A stretch of DNA of 64,000 bases from Gallibacter sp963634825. GTDB taxonomy: Bacteria > Bacillota > Clostridia > Peptostreptococcales > Anaerovoracaceae. The translations under genes and the position numbers were made by a program. The notes below the pieces were generated by a model. That model made no database searches, had not been told where the DNA came from, and saw nothing but the letters and a program-made list of their open reading frames with translations. Location of the stretch: the NCBI GenBank assembly GCA_963634825.1, contig CAVHCP010000002.1, positions 1 to 64,000 on the forward strand, given 5' to 3'. Shown here in pieces: positions 43,505 through 52,274 of the stretch. How positions within the stretch are numbered: position 1 is the first letter of the stretch; every line of letters starts with the position of its first letter.

Positions 43505-43750
43505 AAGCATTTATGTAGAAAAATATTGGCGAAGCAAAAATTATATCTTTCTTACACTTTCGCAGGCCAGCTTGCAATTGCCAGCGAAATGAGCTTGGCG
43601 AGCGGATAAGCGTGGCAATGTCTGAGCACTGAAAGTGCGAGTTTTGCCAACGCTCCGCAAGCCTGCGAACGAGCGTATGCAATTGCCTGCGCCGAGAATT
43701 GTAAGAGAGATATAATTTTTGCTTCGCCAATAAAATTTTCACAAATATGC
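43505..43750. repeat. Palindromic structured element, copy C
   Basis: About 246 nt between the convergent nhaC and PPDK-like gene ends. A 31-bp outer stem (ttggcgaagcaaaaattata onward, left; mirrored at 43700-43730) has one G-U mismatch. cgcagg/cctgcg, caattgc (43575-43581) with gcaattg (43679-43685), gcgga/tccgc and the apical hairpin gcact-gaa-agtgc (43626-43638) follow inside. It takes up nearly all of the 361-nt gap. No ordinary terminator for the PPDK-like gene is seen, so the element itself might serve. Minus-strand frames here encode only repeat-derived peptides similar to those of copy A. Confidence 0.87.
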
Positions 43751-43762
43751 AAAATTGTATTA

Positions 43763-45862
43763 TCAGCTATTTTTTTCTATTATCACAGCCTGCGCACTTG
43801 CAAGCCTTGCTGTCGGTACCTTTTGCGGTGCACACGAAATATAATTTATCCCAATGCTGTGGCAATATATGATCGAACCTGCCTCACCGCCCTGTTCTCC
43901 TGAAATACCAATCTTAATATTTGGTTTTGCTTTTTTTGAGAGCGTTATCGCCCTTTGCATAAGCTTGCCGACACCTTCCTTATCAAGTATCTTGAACGGA
44001 TCCTCCTCCAAAATAGCATTTTTTAAATATTTAGGAAGCACTTCCTTCATATCTTTTCGCGTAAAGCCAAAAACCATCTGTGTCAGGTCATTTGTACCAA
44101 ACGAAAAGAAATCCGCTTCTTTTACTATTTCATCCGCAATAAGTGCCGAACGTGGCGTCTCTATCATACTGCCGATTTGATAATAGATTTTTTCTCCCGT
44201 TTTCCTGCTGATAGTGGCAATTGTTTTTTCTATTACCCTCTTTACATAAGAAAACTCCTTTAATGTGCTCACCATCGGCAACATAATCTCGGGTATAACA
44301 TCTATATCATTTTCTTTTTTTACCTCGATTGCCGCAAGTATTATCGCTTTTGCCTGCATATTTGCAACCTGCGGATAAGTTATGGATAAACGACAAAATC
44401 TGTCCTGATGCTCAAAATTATCTAAAACAGGCAAAAAATCCTCAAGCATCGGATCAAGCAAGCGAATCGTAACCGGTTTTTCTGCCATAGCCTTAAAAAT
44501 TTCCTTAAAATCTTCTTTTTGATATGGCAAAAGAGCTTCGAGTGCTTCATTTCTCGTCTTATCATCTGTTGCAAGGAGCATCCTTTGCATATATTTTATT
44601 CTATCATCTTGGAAAAACATATGCTCAGTCCTGCAAAGACCTATGCCCTCTGCTCCATATTGTAAGCCTTGTATTGCATCATCTACATTATCAGCATTTA
44701 TTCTTATTGCCATATCACGGATTTCATCCGCCCATGAAAGAAGGCTTTTAAGCTCCTTTTTTTGCTCAAAGAGCTCTTCTACATCATTTGCACAAACTCG
44801 CATAATAGCTGTTTCTTTATCTATTATGCCCTCATTTTGCATCTCTACGGCAATCCTCAAATTGGCTTTTTTATTTCTCTTACCGTCGCGCGTCTGCAAT
44901 ATATATAATTTTTTATCTTCAATCGTAAATTCGATATCCTGCATTTCAAGAAAATGCTTTTCCAAAAGTTCTGCAATCTCAAGAAGCTCAAAATATGTAT
45001 CCTTATGTGTCTTTGCAAGCTCTTTTATATTAGTCGTCGGGCGTACCTTATCTATAACATCCTCGCCTTGAGCATTCAACAAAAACTCGCCAAAGAGCTC
45101 TTTTTTGCCTGTCTTTGGATTTCTTGTAAATGCAACGCCTGTAGCCGAATTATCATTTAGATTTCCAAATACCATCTCCTGTATGCTTATAGCTGTAGGT
45201 ATATCTTCATTTGCATTTTGCGCTGTAGCAAATATACCCAAAACAGCTTCGAGTAGCTGCTCCTCAAAATGCTGCGGAAAATCCTTCTTCGCTTCATTTT
45301 TATATATTGTTTTGAAGTTTTCGATAATATATTTTATGTCGTCAATTTTTAGCTCGTTAATTGATATTGCTTGTTTTTCTTTTAGTTTCTCTCTTATAAT
45401 ATTATAAAACTTTTGTTTATTGATACCTTGCGTAGTTTCGGCAAACATCTGTATAAAGCGCATATATGTGATATATGCAAATGTTTTATTTGGCATTTTT
45501 TTTGCCAATACTTTTACGACATTATCATTTAATCCCAGATTTAAAATTGTATCGGCATTTTTAGATACAGAAAAAACAGATCCACCTCTCACAGATACGA
45601 GAAGTGGATTGTCCTTGCCTTCAATTTTTTTGTTTACTACATCTTCAAGCTCTTTGAGTTTTTCAAAAATTTCTTCGATTATCTCTTTTGGAAGCTTTTC
45701 GCCGTTTTTTTGCCATATATTATACGCATCCGTCGTAATGGTAAATCCAAACGGCACCGGCAAGCCTATGCGCGTCATCTCCGCCAAGCTTGCACCCTTA
45801 TCTCCCAAAAGCTCTTTTAAATCTTTTGAACCCTCGTTGAATGAATAGACATATTTACTCAT
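43763..45862 (-). CDS. PPDK-like protein lacking the phosphohistidine domain and catalytic Cys
   Basis: 699 residues versus ~875 for pyruvate phosphate dikinase. The ATP-grasp half (1-335) is intact: GDKGASLAEMTRIGLPVPFG, SVRGG, QEMVFGNLNDNSATGVAFTR, DIEFTIEDKKLYILQTRDGK. It then runs through a short linker (...CANDVEELFEQKKELKSLLS) straight into the PEP-binding barrel (WADEIRDMAIRINADN; GIGLCRTEHMFF). The swivelling domain with the TSHAAV catalytic His, about 130 residues, is absent in frame. In the barrel the PEP and metal residues remain (RLLDP, IETPR, FGTNDLTQM), but the catalytic Cys is Ser (GISGEQGG instead of GICGEHGG). A normal PPDK reaction is not expected. It starts three bases after glyS, where ppdK often sits; no PPDK regulatory protein gene is present. 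Confidence 0.9.
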   Translation of the reverse strand: MSKYVYSFNEGSKDLKELLGDKGASLAEMTRIGLPVPFGFTITTDAYNIWQKNGEKLPKEIIEEIFEKLKELEDVVNKKIEGKDNPLLVSVRGGSVFSVSKNADTILNLGLNDNVVKVLAKKMPNKTFAYITYMRFIQMFAETTQGINKQKFYNIIREKLKEKQAISINELKIDDIKYIIENFKTIYKNEAKKDFPQHFEEQLLEAVLGIFATAQNANEDIPTAISIQEMVFGNLNDNSATGVAFTRNPKTGKKELFGEFLLNAQGEDVIDKVRPTTNIKELAKTHKDTYFELLEIAELLEKHFLEMQDIEFTIEDKKLYILQTRDGKRNKKANLRIAVEMQNEGIIDKETAIMRVCANDVEELFEQKKELKSLLSWADEIRDMAIRINADNVDDAIQGLQYGAEGIGLCRTEHMFFQDDRIKYMQRMLLATDDKTRNEALEALLPYQKEDFKEIFKAMAEKPVTIRLLDPMLEDFLPVLDNFEHQDRFCRLSITYPQVANMQAKAIILAAIEVKKENDIDVIPEIMLPMVSTLKEFSYVKRVIEKTIATISRKTGEKIYYQIGSMIETPRSALIADEIVKEADFFSFGTNDLTQMVFGFTRKDMKEVLPKYLKNAILEEDPFKILDKEGVGKLMQRAITLSKKAKPNIKIGISGEQGGEAGSIIYCHSIGINYISCAPQKVPTARLASAQAVIIEKNS

Positions 45863-45865
45863 GTT

Positions 45866-47266
45866 TTAAAATTTAATTCTCTCTTCTATATAACCTTTTA
45901 CATCTGAAATAGGAAGTCTTATTTGCTCCATAGTATCTCTGTCTCTGATAGTTACGCAACCATCTTCCTTTGTTTCAAAGTCAACACAAATGCAAAATGG
46001 TGTTCCTATTTCATCTTCTCTTCTATATCTCTTGCCTATAGAACCGGTGACATCATAATCAACCATAAAATATTTTGATAATTCCTCATAAATCGGCTCT
46101 GCCACGTCGGCTAATTTTTTTGCAAGTGGCAATACCGCAGCCTTAAATGGTGCAAGAGCCGGATGGAATTTCATAACTACTCTGCTATCCTTTGAGCCGT
46201 CATCCTTTGTAAGCTCTTCCTCTGTATATGCATCGCACAAGAATGCAAGTGTTACTCTGCCTGCTCCAAGAGAAGGCTCTATGCAATACGGAATAAATTT
46301 CTCACCAGTTTCACTGTCGACATAACTCATGTCCTGATTTGAGAATTGCTGGTGCTGTTTTAGATCGAAATCAGTCCTGTCGGCAATGCCCCAAAGCTCG
46401 CCCCATCCAAATGGGAACTTGTACTCTATATCAGTAGTTGCATTAGAATAATGCGAAAGCTCTTCTTTTTCGTGATCCCTAAATCGCATATTTTCTTCGT
46501 GCATACCGAGGCTCTTTAGGAACTCTCTGCAAAAGTCTTTCCAATACTTGTGCCACTTTAAGTCCTCTCCGGGCTTACAGAAAAATTCAACTTCCATTTG
46601 CTCAAATTCTCTTGTCCTAAATATAAAATTGCCCGGTGTAATCTCATTTCTAAATGCCTTGCCTATCTGTGCAATACCAAATGGCAGTTTCTTTCTCGAT
46701 GTACGCTGTACATTTTTGAAATTTACAAATATACCTTGCGCAGTCTCAGGTCTTAGATATATCGCCGCTTTTGAGTCCTCTGTAACTCCCTGATATGTCT
46801 GAAACATCAGATTAAACTGCCTGATATCTGTAAAATCCTCTTTGCCGCACTGTGGGCACTTAATATGATTGTCAACTATATAAGCCTTTAGCTTTTCGTT
46901 TGACCAGCCGTCAACTATCATTTCTGGCAGACCGCTGTCGTTTATATAATCCTCTATCAGCTTATCTGCTCTGAATCTTGATTTGCAATTTTTGCAATCG
47001 ATAAGCGGATCAGAAAATCCTCCAACATGACCTGATGCTACCCATGTCTGTGGATTCATCAAAATTGCCGCGTCAAGTCCGACATTGTATTTTGACTCCT
47101 GGACGAATTTTTTCCACCAAGCTTGTTTTACATTATTTAGAAGTGCAACGCCTACAGGACCATAGTCCCAAGTATTTGCAAGTCCGCCATAAATATCAGA
47201 ACCCGGATATACAAAGCCTCTGTTTTTTGCTAAGGCGACCAGTTTTTCCATTGTTAATTCTGCCAT
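45866..47266 (-). CDS. glyS: Glycyl-tRNA synthetase (class II, single-chain type)
   Basis: Charges tRNA-Gly. The 466 residues are the alpha2-type enzyme (as in Gram-positives and eukaryotes), not the alpha2beta2 GlyQS. VALAKNRGFVYPGSDIYGGL at the N-terminus, RPETAQGIFVNFKNV (motif 2 region), GIAQIGKAFRNEITPGNFIFRTREFEQME split over conserved blocks, and the C-terminal anticodon-binding domain are visible. The start codon overlaps the stop of the DUF4342 gene (TAATG). The gene order recO-DUF4342-glyS is common in Clostridia. No T-box leader is present. Confidence 0.96.
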   Translation of the reverse strand: MAELTMEKLVALAKNRGFVYPGSDIYGGLANTWDYGPVGVALLNNVKQAWWKKFVQESKYNVGLDAAILMNPQTWVASGHVGGFSDPLIDCKNCKSRFRADKLIEDYINDSGLPEMIVDGWSNEKLKAYIVDNHIKCPQCGKEDFTDIRQFNLMFQTYQGVTEDSKAAIYLRPETAQGIFVNFKNVQRTSRKKLPFGIAQIGKAFRNEITPGNFIFRTREFEQMEVEFFCKPGEDLKWHKYWKDFCREFLKSLGMHEENMRFRDHEKEELSHYSNATTDIEYKFPFGWGELWGIADRTDFDLKQHQQFSNQDMSYVDSETGEKFIPYCIEPSLGAGRVTLAFLCDAYTEEELTKDDGSKDSRVVMKFHPALAPFKAAVLPLAKKLADVAEPIYEELSKYFMVDYDVTGSIGKRYRREDEIGTPFCICVDFETKEDGCVTIRDRDTMEQIRLPISDVKGYIEERIKF

Positions 47267-47910
47267 TATATCTCTTCGCCTTCACTTTCTTTATTTTCTT
47301 CTCTTTTTTCGCAATCTTCTACATCACATGTTGCGCAATCCTCATCCTCGCAAACTGTGAAATTGTCTCTGTTTAGCTTATCCTTGATTGTTTCCGATGC
47401 CTTTGTAAAAGCCTCGCCTGTTTTTTCCTTTACTTTGCCATATGTTTCGCTATTTTTTACCTTGTTATAAACATCCGAGCCTTTTTCTGCAGCTTTGCCA
47501 ACGGCTTCTGTTGTCTTGTCGCTTACATCGATAATAGTGCCGTCGTCTTTTACTACCTCGATAACGCACTTAAAGCCAAATGAAGCGATAACTCCGGCTA
47601 TTGCAGCCCAAGGAGCGATAACTACACCGACTATGCCGGCTGTTACAGGCACATTTAATAATATTTCACCTTCTGTATTTTTAATAACGATTTTAGAAAC
47701 ATTACCTTTTTTTACTATGCCTTTTAGCGCCTCTACAACGGTATTTGCATCTTTACTTTTGCTTGCGCCCTTTTTATCAATATTGTCCTCAATGTTAATG
47801 ATAGCATCAACTACGCTACCGTCTACAGCTTCTAATGCTTCCTTTGCTTCCTTGTAACTCACACCTGTTCTGTCTTTGACAAGTTCGATTTTTTCCAATG
47901 TAATTTCCAT
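47266..47910 (-). CDS. DUF4342 domain protein with N-terminal UBA-like domain
   Basis: A 214-residue protein from ATG 47910 (AGGAGG upstream; six more codons are open before it). Residues 1-45 form a UBA-like three-helix domain (LVKDRTGVSYKEAKEALEAV), as in EF-Ts and NAC. The DUF4342 part (65-135) has a hydrophobic hairpin (VPVTAGIVGVVIAPWAAIAG), probably membrane-associated. A helical Lys/Glu/Thr-rich stretch (145-190) and a Cys-containing acidic tail (CEDEDCATCDVEDCEKR) follow; the four Cys might bind a metal. Function is not known. It lies between recO and glyS, its usual place in Clostridia. Confidence 0.85.
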   Translation of the reverse strand: MEITLEKIELVKDRTGVSYKEAKEALEAVDGSVVDAIINIEDNIDKKGASKSKDANTVVEALKGIVKKGNVSKIVIKNTEGEILLNVPVTAGIVGVVIAPWAAIAGVIASFGFKCVIEVVKDDGTIIDVSDKTTEAVGKAAEKGSDVYNKVKNSETYGKVKEKTGEAFTKASETIKDKLNRDNFTVCEDEDCATCDVEDCEKREENKESEGEEI

Positions 47911-47920
47911 ATCAGACCTC

Positions 47921-48676
47921 CTAGTCATTTAATAAAAATATTTCACTATTTAATTTTTCAATTTCTAAATGATATTTAGAATAATCCCATACAAAGCTCT
48001 TTAATTTTTTCGCCTCATCTCTTTTTAGCGCTATATTTTGAAAGCGTTCAAAAGGATTATTCAAAAGATATTTCATAACCTTTATTATACTCAAATCCAT
48101 CTCACAAATCAATGAATCATTAGTCTGATTTATCTTTTTTTTAGCACAGTTTTCGCATAAGGATGTGCCCTCTTTTATGTCTATAAAGTTTAGCTTCTCT
48201 TGCGTACCGCATTCACCGCATTTTGAAAGCTGCGGCATATATCCAAGATCCTTTATGACCTTTAAAAGGTATGCCATCAAGATAGTTGTATATTCTTTTT
48301 TTCTCTTGCTGAGTGCTTCGAGAAAATCTACGGTTATATTAAATATTTTTGGTTGCGGTAATTCCTCCGGCAAAACCTTTGAGATAAATTCTAAAGCATA
48401 TGAAGCATTCGCATACTTGTCAACATCTTCACCAAGCTGATAATAACTTTTTATCGTCTCGGCTCCGTTTATATTATAATTGTCGCGATTTTTATACAAA
48501 TCATATCTGCCATATGTGAAGGGCTTGATTGCAAGACTTGCTTTGTTTCGTCCTTTTTCCGAAATGCTCGTGCCTGCCGAGATTTTGCCATATCTTTTTG
48601 AAAAAAGTACGATCATGCGCCTGTTATTTACTGTATTTGTTTTTCTTAATATTATTCCTTCTGTGTCAATATACAT
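47921..48676 (-). CDS. recO: DNA repair protein RecO
   Basis: Helps load RecA onto SSB-coated DNA in the RecFOR pathway. The 251 residues have an N-terminal OB fold (TEGIILRKTNTVNNRRMIVLF), a helical core and a four-Cys zinc site (CGECG and CENC). No clear SD is seen before the ATG. It follows era by 30 nt, the usual Firmicute arrangement. Confidence 0.93.
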   Translation of the reverse strand: MYIDTEGIILRKTNTVNNRRMIVLFSKRYGKISAGTSISEKGRNKASLAIKPFTYGRYDLYKNRDNYNINGAETIKSYYQLGEDVDKYANASYALEFISKVLPEELPQPKIFNITVDFLEALSKRKKEYTTILMAYLLKVIKDLGYMPQLSKCGECGTQEKLNFIDIKEGTSLCENCAKKKINQTNDSLICEMDLSIIKVMKYLLNNPFERFQNIALKRDEAKKLKSFVWDYSKYHLEIEKLNSEIFLLND

Positions 48677-48706
48677 TTTAAATTCTAATAAATTGCAACA
48701 TCATTC

Positions 48707-49588
48707 CTACTTTTGATTATATCCGAAATTAGATAATGCAAAATCGCTGTCTCGCCAATTTTCTTTTATCTTTACCCATATTTGCAAAAAAACCTTATTG
48801 CCAAGTATCGCTTCGATATCCTTTCGCGCGCTACTGCCTATGCCTTTCAATTTTCTGCCACCTTTGCCTATTATGATGCCTTTATGTGATTTCTTTTCGC
48901 AATAAATAACTGCACTTATCCTCGTTATATCCTTTTCGTCCTTGAAGCTTTCTATTTCGACTGCAACTCCGTGTGGCACCTCATCCTCAAGATATAACAA
49001 TACTTTTTCTCTGAGGATTTCACTGACTAAAAATCTCTCCGGCTGATCTGTAGACATCTCTTTTGGGAAATACATCGGTCCTGTCGGCACGATATTTTTT
49101 AGCTTCTGTATAACTACATCTACATTTTTATTTTCTATCGCACTTATACCTATGATTTCGTCGAAAAGGTTCAATGCTTCATACTCGTCATAAATGCTCT
49201 TATAATCATCTGCTTCTATCTTATCTATTTTATTTATCAAAAGGAATTTTGGTGCTTTAGTTTCCCTTAGAAGCTCCGTTATATACTTGTCTCCGGGACC
49301 TTTTTTTATGCTGTCGTCAACTAAAAATAGGATTGCATCTACTTCCTTAAATGTATTTATTGCACTTCCGGTCATATATTCTCCGAGCTTGTTTTTTGGC
49401 TTATGGATACCGGGTGTATCAAGGAATACAAGCTGTGCATCGTCATCTGTATAGATGCCTCGTATCGTATTTCTCGTCGTTTGTGGCTTTTGCGTTGTAA
49501 TAGCTATCTTCTCTCCTAATATAGCATTTAGAAGTGTTGATTTGCCAACATTTGGTCTGCCTATAATACTGATAAATCCGCTTTTCAT
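48707..49588 (-). CDS. era: GTPase Era
   Basis: A GTPase that binds the 3' end of 16S rRNA during 30S maturation. 293 residues: P-loop GRPNVGKSTLLNAILGEK, TTRNTIRGI, DTPGIHKPKN, NKIDKI and the C-terminal KH domain (IIGKGGRKLKGIGSSARKDI; FLQIWVKIKENWRD). The ATG overlaps the ybeY stop (TAATG). The dgkA and cdd genes that often separate ybeY and era in Firmicutes are absent. Confidence 0.97.
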   Translation of the reverse strand: MKSGFISIIGRPNVGKSTLLNAILGEKIAITTQKPQTTRNTIRGIYTDDDAQLVFLDTPGIHKPKNKLGEYMTGSAINTFKEVDAILFLVDDSIKKGPGDKYITELLRETKAPKFLLINKIDKIEADDYKSIYDEYEALNLFDEIIGISAIENKNVDVVIQKLKNIVPTGPMYFPKEMSTDQPERFLVSEILREKVLLYLEDEVPHGVAVEIESFKDEKDITRISAVIYCEKKSHKGIIIGKGGRKLKGIGSSARKDIEAILGNKVFLQIWVKIKENWRDSDFALSNFGYNQK

Positions 49589-50091
49589 TATGCGTCCCCT
49601 TTTATTTCAAAATCTCGTGAAATATTTAATTTTTTTAGCACCTTCTCTTCTGCATTTCTCATTTCTTTTCTTTCCTGCTCATCCATATGATCGTATCCGA
49701 GCAGATGAAATATGCTATGCGTAAACAGATAAATTATTTCTCTTTCGTAGCTGTGATTATATTGCTCTGCCTGCATTTTTGCTACTTTATCGCAAATAAC
49801 TACATCCCCAAGTATGATACAGCCTAAATTCGCATCTTCTTTTATTTGTGCAGGATTTTCGTATTGCGGAAAGGAAAGAACATCCGTTATTTTATCTATA
49901 TTTCTATATTCATTATTGATTTTCTTTATAGTACTCTCGTCAACGAATGAAATATCTATCAGGATATCGCAAGCAAAAAGCTCAGGCTCTATATCCTCAT
50001 TTTGTAATGCAAGCGTAGCCACATCCTGCATCAATAAAATAATCTTATCGTCTATTTCGCATTGTGTATTAAAATTTAGTTTTATCGGCAT
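49588..50091 (-). CDS. ybeY: Endoribonuclease YbeY
   Basis: A zinc-dependent RNase acting in 16S rRNA 3' maturation and ribosome quality control. 167 residues, with the family zinc motif HSIFHLLGYDHMDEQE (H-x3-H-x5-H) and the upstream strand LGCIILGDVVICDKVA. Start and stop codons overlap phoH and era (TAATG at both), so the three are tightly coupled and act in the same rRNA process. Confidence 0.96.
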   Translation of the reverse strand: MPIKLNFNTQCEIDDKIILLMQDVATLALQNEDIEPELFACDILIDISFVDESTIKKINNEYRNIDKITDVLSFPQYENPAQIKEDANLGCIILGDVVICDKVAKMQAEQYNHSYEREIIYLFTHSIFHLLGYDHMDEQERKEMRNAEEKVLKKLNISRDFEIKGDA

Positions 50092-51047
50092 TATTCACCT
50101 CTTTTGTAATAAGCATCATAAGCCTTTACGATCTTTTTAACAAGCTCATGTCTGACAACATCGGCTTCCTTCAAATAGCAAAAATCTATATCCTTGACGC
50201 TCTTTAGCACATTTGCCGCTTCTATCAGGCCTGACTTTTTGCCTCGTGGCAAATCTATTTGCGTTATATCTCCTGTTATAACCATCCTCGAGCCAAATCC
50301 CATACGAGTCAAAAACATCTTCATCTGCTCTCTTGTAGTATTTTGCGCTTCATCAAGAATAATAAATGAATTGTCAAGCGTACGACCACGCATATATGCA
50401 AGCGGCACTATCTCGACTATTTCCTTTTCTTTTAGTCTGAGTGCATTGTCACGCCCGAGCATATCATATAAAGCGTCATAAAGAGGTCTTAAATATGGAT
50501 CTACCTTATCCTGCAAATCACCCGGTAAAAATCCGAGACTTTCGCCTGCCTCCACTGCAGGTCTTGCAAGTATTATCTTTTGTACTTCTTTATTTTTATA
50601 TGCTGCGACAGCCATCGCAACAGCTATATATGTTTTGCCTGTGCCAGCCGGACCGATACCAAATACGATATCCTTTTTTCTCATCGATTCGACATATTTC
50701 TTTTGACCTATCGTCTTTGGTTTTATCGGCTTGCCGAGGTTTGTATAGCAAATAATTTCCTTTGATATATTGCCTTCCTTATAAGAAATACCCTTCTCCG
50801 ACAAGTCGATAACATAATGCACCTTTTGCGAATCAAGCTTTTCGCCCGATCTGATGATTTCTATAAGCTCATTTACGACTCTTTGTGCTTTTTGTCTGTC
50901 ATCACCCTTTATCAAAAGCTCATTGTCTCTTTGTATGATGTCTATTGCAAAATACTCCTTGAGGATCTTAAGATTTTTATCGAGGTTGCCAAAGAGCTCA
51001 CGCCTGTCTATGTCTTCGTCTATAAAAATTTTAATGATATTTTCCAA
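50091..51047 (-). CDS. phoH: PhoH-like ATPase (YbeZ)
   Basis: A cytoplasmic P-loop ATPase linked to YbeY and RNA metabolism. 318 residues, with GPAGTGKTYIAVAMAV (Walker A), ARPAVEAGESLGFLPGD, ILDEAQNT (Walker B) and VITGDITQIDLP. The start is TTG at 51047, preceded by TAGGAG at a proper distance. A promoter is visible at 51077-51105, so this gene heads the phoH-ybeY-era-recO-DUF4342-glyS-PPDK-like operon. Confidence 0.95.
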   Translation of the reverse strand: MENIIKIFIDEDIDRRELFGNLDKNLKILKEYFAIDIIQRDNELLIKGDDRQKAQRVVNELIEIIRSGEKLDSQKVHYVIDLSEKGISYKEGNISKEIICYTNLGKPIKPKTIGQKKYVESMRKKDIVFGIGPAGTGKTYIAVAMAVAAYKNKEVQKIILARPAVEAGESLGFLPGDLQDKVDPYLRPLYDALYDMLGRDNALRLKEKEIVEIVPLAYMRGRTLDNSFIILDEAQNTTREQMKMFLTRMGFGSRMVITGDITQIDLPRGKKSGLIEAANVLKSVKDIDFCYLKEADVVRHELVKKIVKAYDAYYKRGE

Positions 51048-51076
51048 ATGAATTCTCCTATTTTTTATTTAATTAT

Positions 51077-51105
51077 ATAATACAGTATTCGCACAAAATC
51101 CGCAA
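51077..51105 (-). promoter_or_regulatory. Promoter for the phoH operon
   Basis: Minus strand: -35 TTGCGG (51100-51105), 17-bp spacer, -10 TATTAT (51077-51082). Confidence 0.55.
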
Positions 51106-51130
51106 GAATTCCGCTTTCTCAGAATAAAGA

Positions 51131-51159
51131 TAAAATAGGACAAGCATTTGCTTGTCCTA
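51131..51159 (-). terminator. Rho-independent terminator after yqeY
   Basis: Perfect 10-bp stem TAGGACAAGC/GCTTGTCCTA with a 4-nt loop, followed by TTTTA on the minus strand. Confidence 0.9.
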
Positions 51160-51163
51160 CATA

Positions 51164-51610
51164 TTATCCAAGAAATTCCATTACAATCTTTTTTACGGTA
51201 TTACCGTCTGCTTGTCCCTTTAGTTTATTCATAACCGGTCCCATAAGCTTGCCCATATTTTCTTTGCCTCCGGTTATGCCAAGCTCCGTCGCTACGTTCT
51301 CAACAGCTTTTTTGATATCAGCCTCAGAAAGTTGCTCCGGAAGATAGGTCTCAAGTATTTTAATTTCTTTGTTATAAGCATCTATTAAGTCAGTCCTACC
51401 GCCTTTTTCAAAATCAGATAAAGCGTCTTTTCTCATTTTGACCTGCTTAGAAATGATAGGAATTATCTCTTCGTCGCTGAGCTCTTTGCGAGTGTCAACT
51501 TCAATTTGCTTTATCGCCGCTCTTGCAAGGTTGATCGTGTTTTTAGCAGTTTCATCCTTTTCCTTCATAGCGGTTTTAAAGTCCTGCATAAGTCTTTCTT
51601 TTAGTGTCAT
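51164..51610 (-). CDS. yqeY: GatB/YqeY domain protein
   Basis: A 148-residue protein homologous to the C-terminal tRNA-binding part of GatB. Seen: LKERLMQDFKTAMKEKDETA at the start, EIKILETYLPEQLSEADI, and the tail KLKGQADGNTVKKIVMEFL. YqeY proteins are thought to bind tRNA or RNA, but their cellular role is unproved. It follows rpsU by 26 nt, the common rpsU-yqeY pair, and is closed by a strong terminator. Confidence 0.94.
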   Translation of the reverse strand: MTLKERLMQDFKTAMKEKDETAKNTINLARAAIKQIEVDTRKELSDEEIIPIISKQVKMRKDALSDFEKGGRTDLIDAYNKEIKILETYLPEQLSEADIKKAVENVATELGITGGKENMGKLMGPVMNKLKGQADGNTVKKIVMEFLG

Positions 51611-51636
51611 ATCTGCACACTCCTTTTTACTGCATA

Positions 51637-51816
51637 CTAATATTTTTTAGCTTTTTTCCTTGCAGCCTCAGACTTTTTCTTTCTCTTTACACTTGGTTTT
51701 TCATAGTGCTCTCTTTTTCTTAGCTCGCTCATAACGCCGTCTCTTGCGCATGATCTTTTAAATCTTTTTAGTGCACTTTCCAAGCTTTCGTTTTCTTTTA
51801 CTATTACTTGTGCCAT
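51637..51816 (-). CDS. rpsU: 30S ribosomal protein S21
   Basis: A 59-residue basic protein starting MAQVIVKENESLESALKRF and ending in a Lys/Arg-rich tail (KRKKKSEAARKKAKKY). S21 sits near the anti-SD end of 16S rRNA and affects initiation. SD AGGAGGTGA is close to ideal. The gene has its own promoter (51873-51901) and a short leader hairpin (ACCTATTTTTATAGGT), and is followed by yqeY. Confidence 0.97.
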   Translation of the reverse strand: MAQVIVKENESLESALKRFKRSCARDGVMSELRKREHYEKPSVKRKKKSEAARKKAKKY

Positions 51817-51872
51817 TTATTATTTCACCTCCTGACTTACCTATAAAAATAGGTTTCGCTCATAACATTATT

Positions 51873-51901
51873 ATTATACTAAAGGGAGCTGATGTTTGCA
51901 A
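51873..51901 (-). promoter_or_regulatory. Promoter for rpsU-yqeY
   Basis: Minus strand: -35 TTGCAA (51896-51901), 17-bp spacer, -10 TATAAT (51873-51878), just past the end of the HIT gene. Confidence 0.7.
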
Positions 51902-51909
51902 GCTTTAAA

Positions 51910-52251
51910 TCAGCCCGGTGGCCATTTCATCGGTCTTTTTCCGAGTATATGCATATGAAGATGCTTTACTGTCTGGAAGCCGTCTTCACCGCAATTTATT
52001 ACAACTCGGTATCCATTTGTTATGCCTGCCTCTTTTGCAACATCCTTTACTTTTGTAAGCATATATCCCAGTAGCTCCTGATCATCTTGCGTAACATCAT
52101 CAGTCGATGTTATATGCTTTTTAGGAATCATCAATATATGCACAGGTGCTTGAGGTTCAAGGTCGTGAAATACTAAAATCTTTTCATCTTCGTATACCTT
52201 ATTTGATGGTATTTCTCCCGAAACTATTTTGCAAAAAATGCAATCACTCAT
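51910..52251 (-). CDS. HIT family (Hint-like) nucleotide hydrolase
   Basis: A 113-residue histidine-triad protein starting MSDCIFCKIVSGEIPS, with the triad HLHMHILG near the C-terminus. HINT-branch enzymes hydrolyse nucleoside phosphoramidates and acyl-adenylates. C4 and C7 (DCIFC) may form a metal site with downstream His. ATG 52251 is preferred because AAGGAG is upstream; the ATG three codons earlier overlaps the SD. It lies 23 nt after mtaB in the efp-to-rpsU region. Confidence 0.92.
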   Translation of the reverse strand: MSDCIFCKIVSGEIPSNKVYEDEKILVFHDLEPQAPVHILMIPKKHITSTDDVTQDDQELLGYMLTKVKDVAKEAGITNGYRVVINCGEDGFQTVKHLHMHILGKRPMKWPPG

Positions 52252-52274
52252 GCTTCTCATCTCCTTTCGTTTTT

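Noticed and set aside
43500..43752. Two overlapping minus-strand ORFs after nhaC
   Set aside because: Both lie wholly within element copy C and have no ribosome binding site.
43763..45862. PPDK-like gene as a simple pseudogene
   Set aside because: The frame is open for 699 codons, the deletion falls exactly between domains and ligand residues in both remaining domains are kept; decay would not be so tidy.
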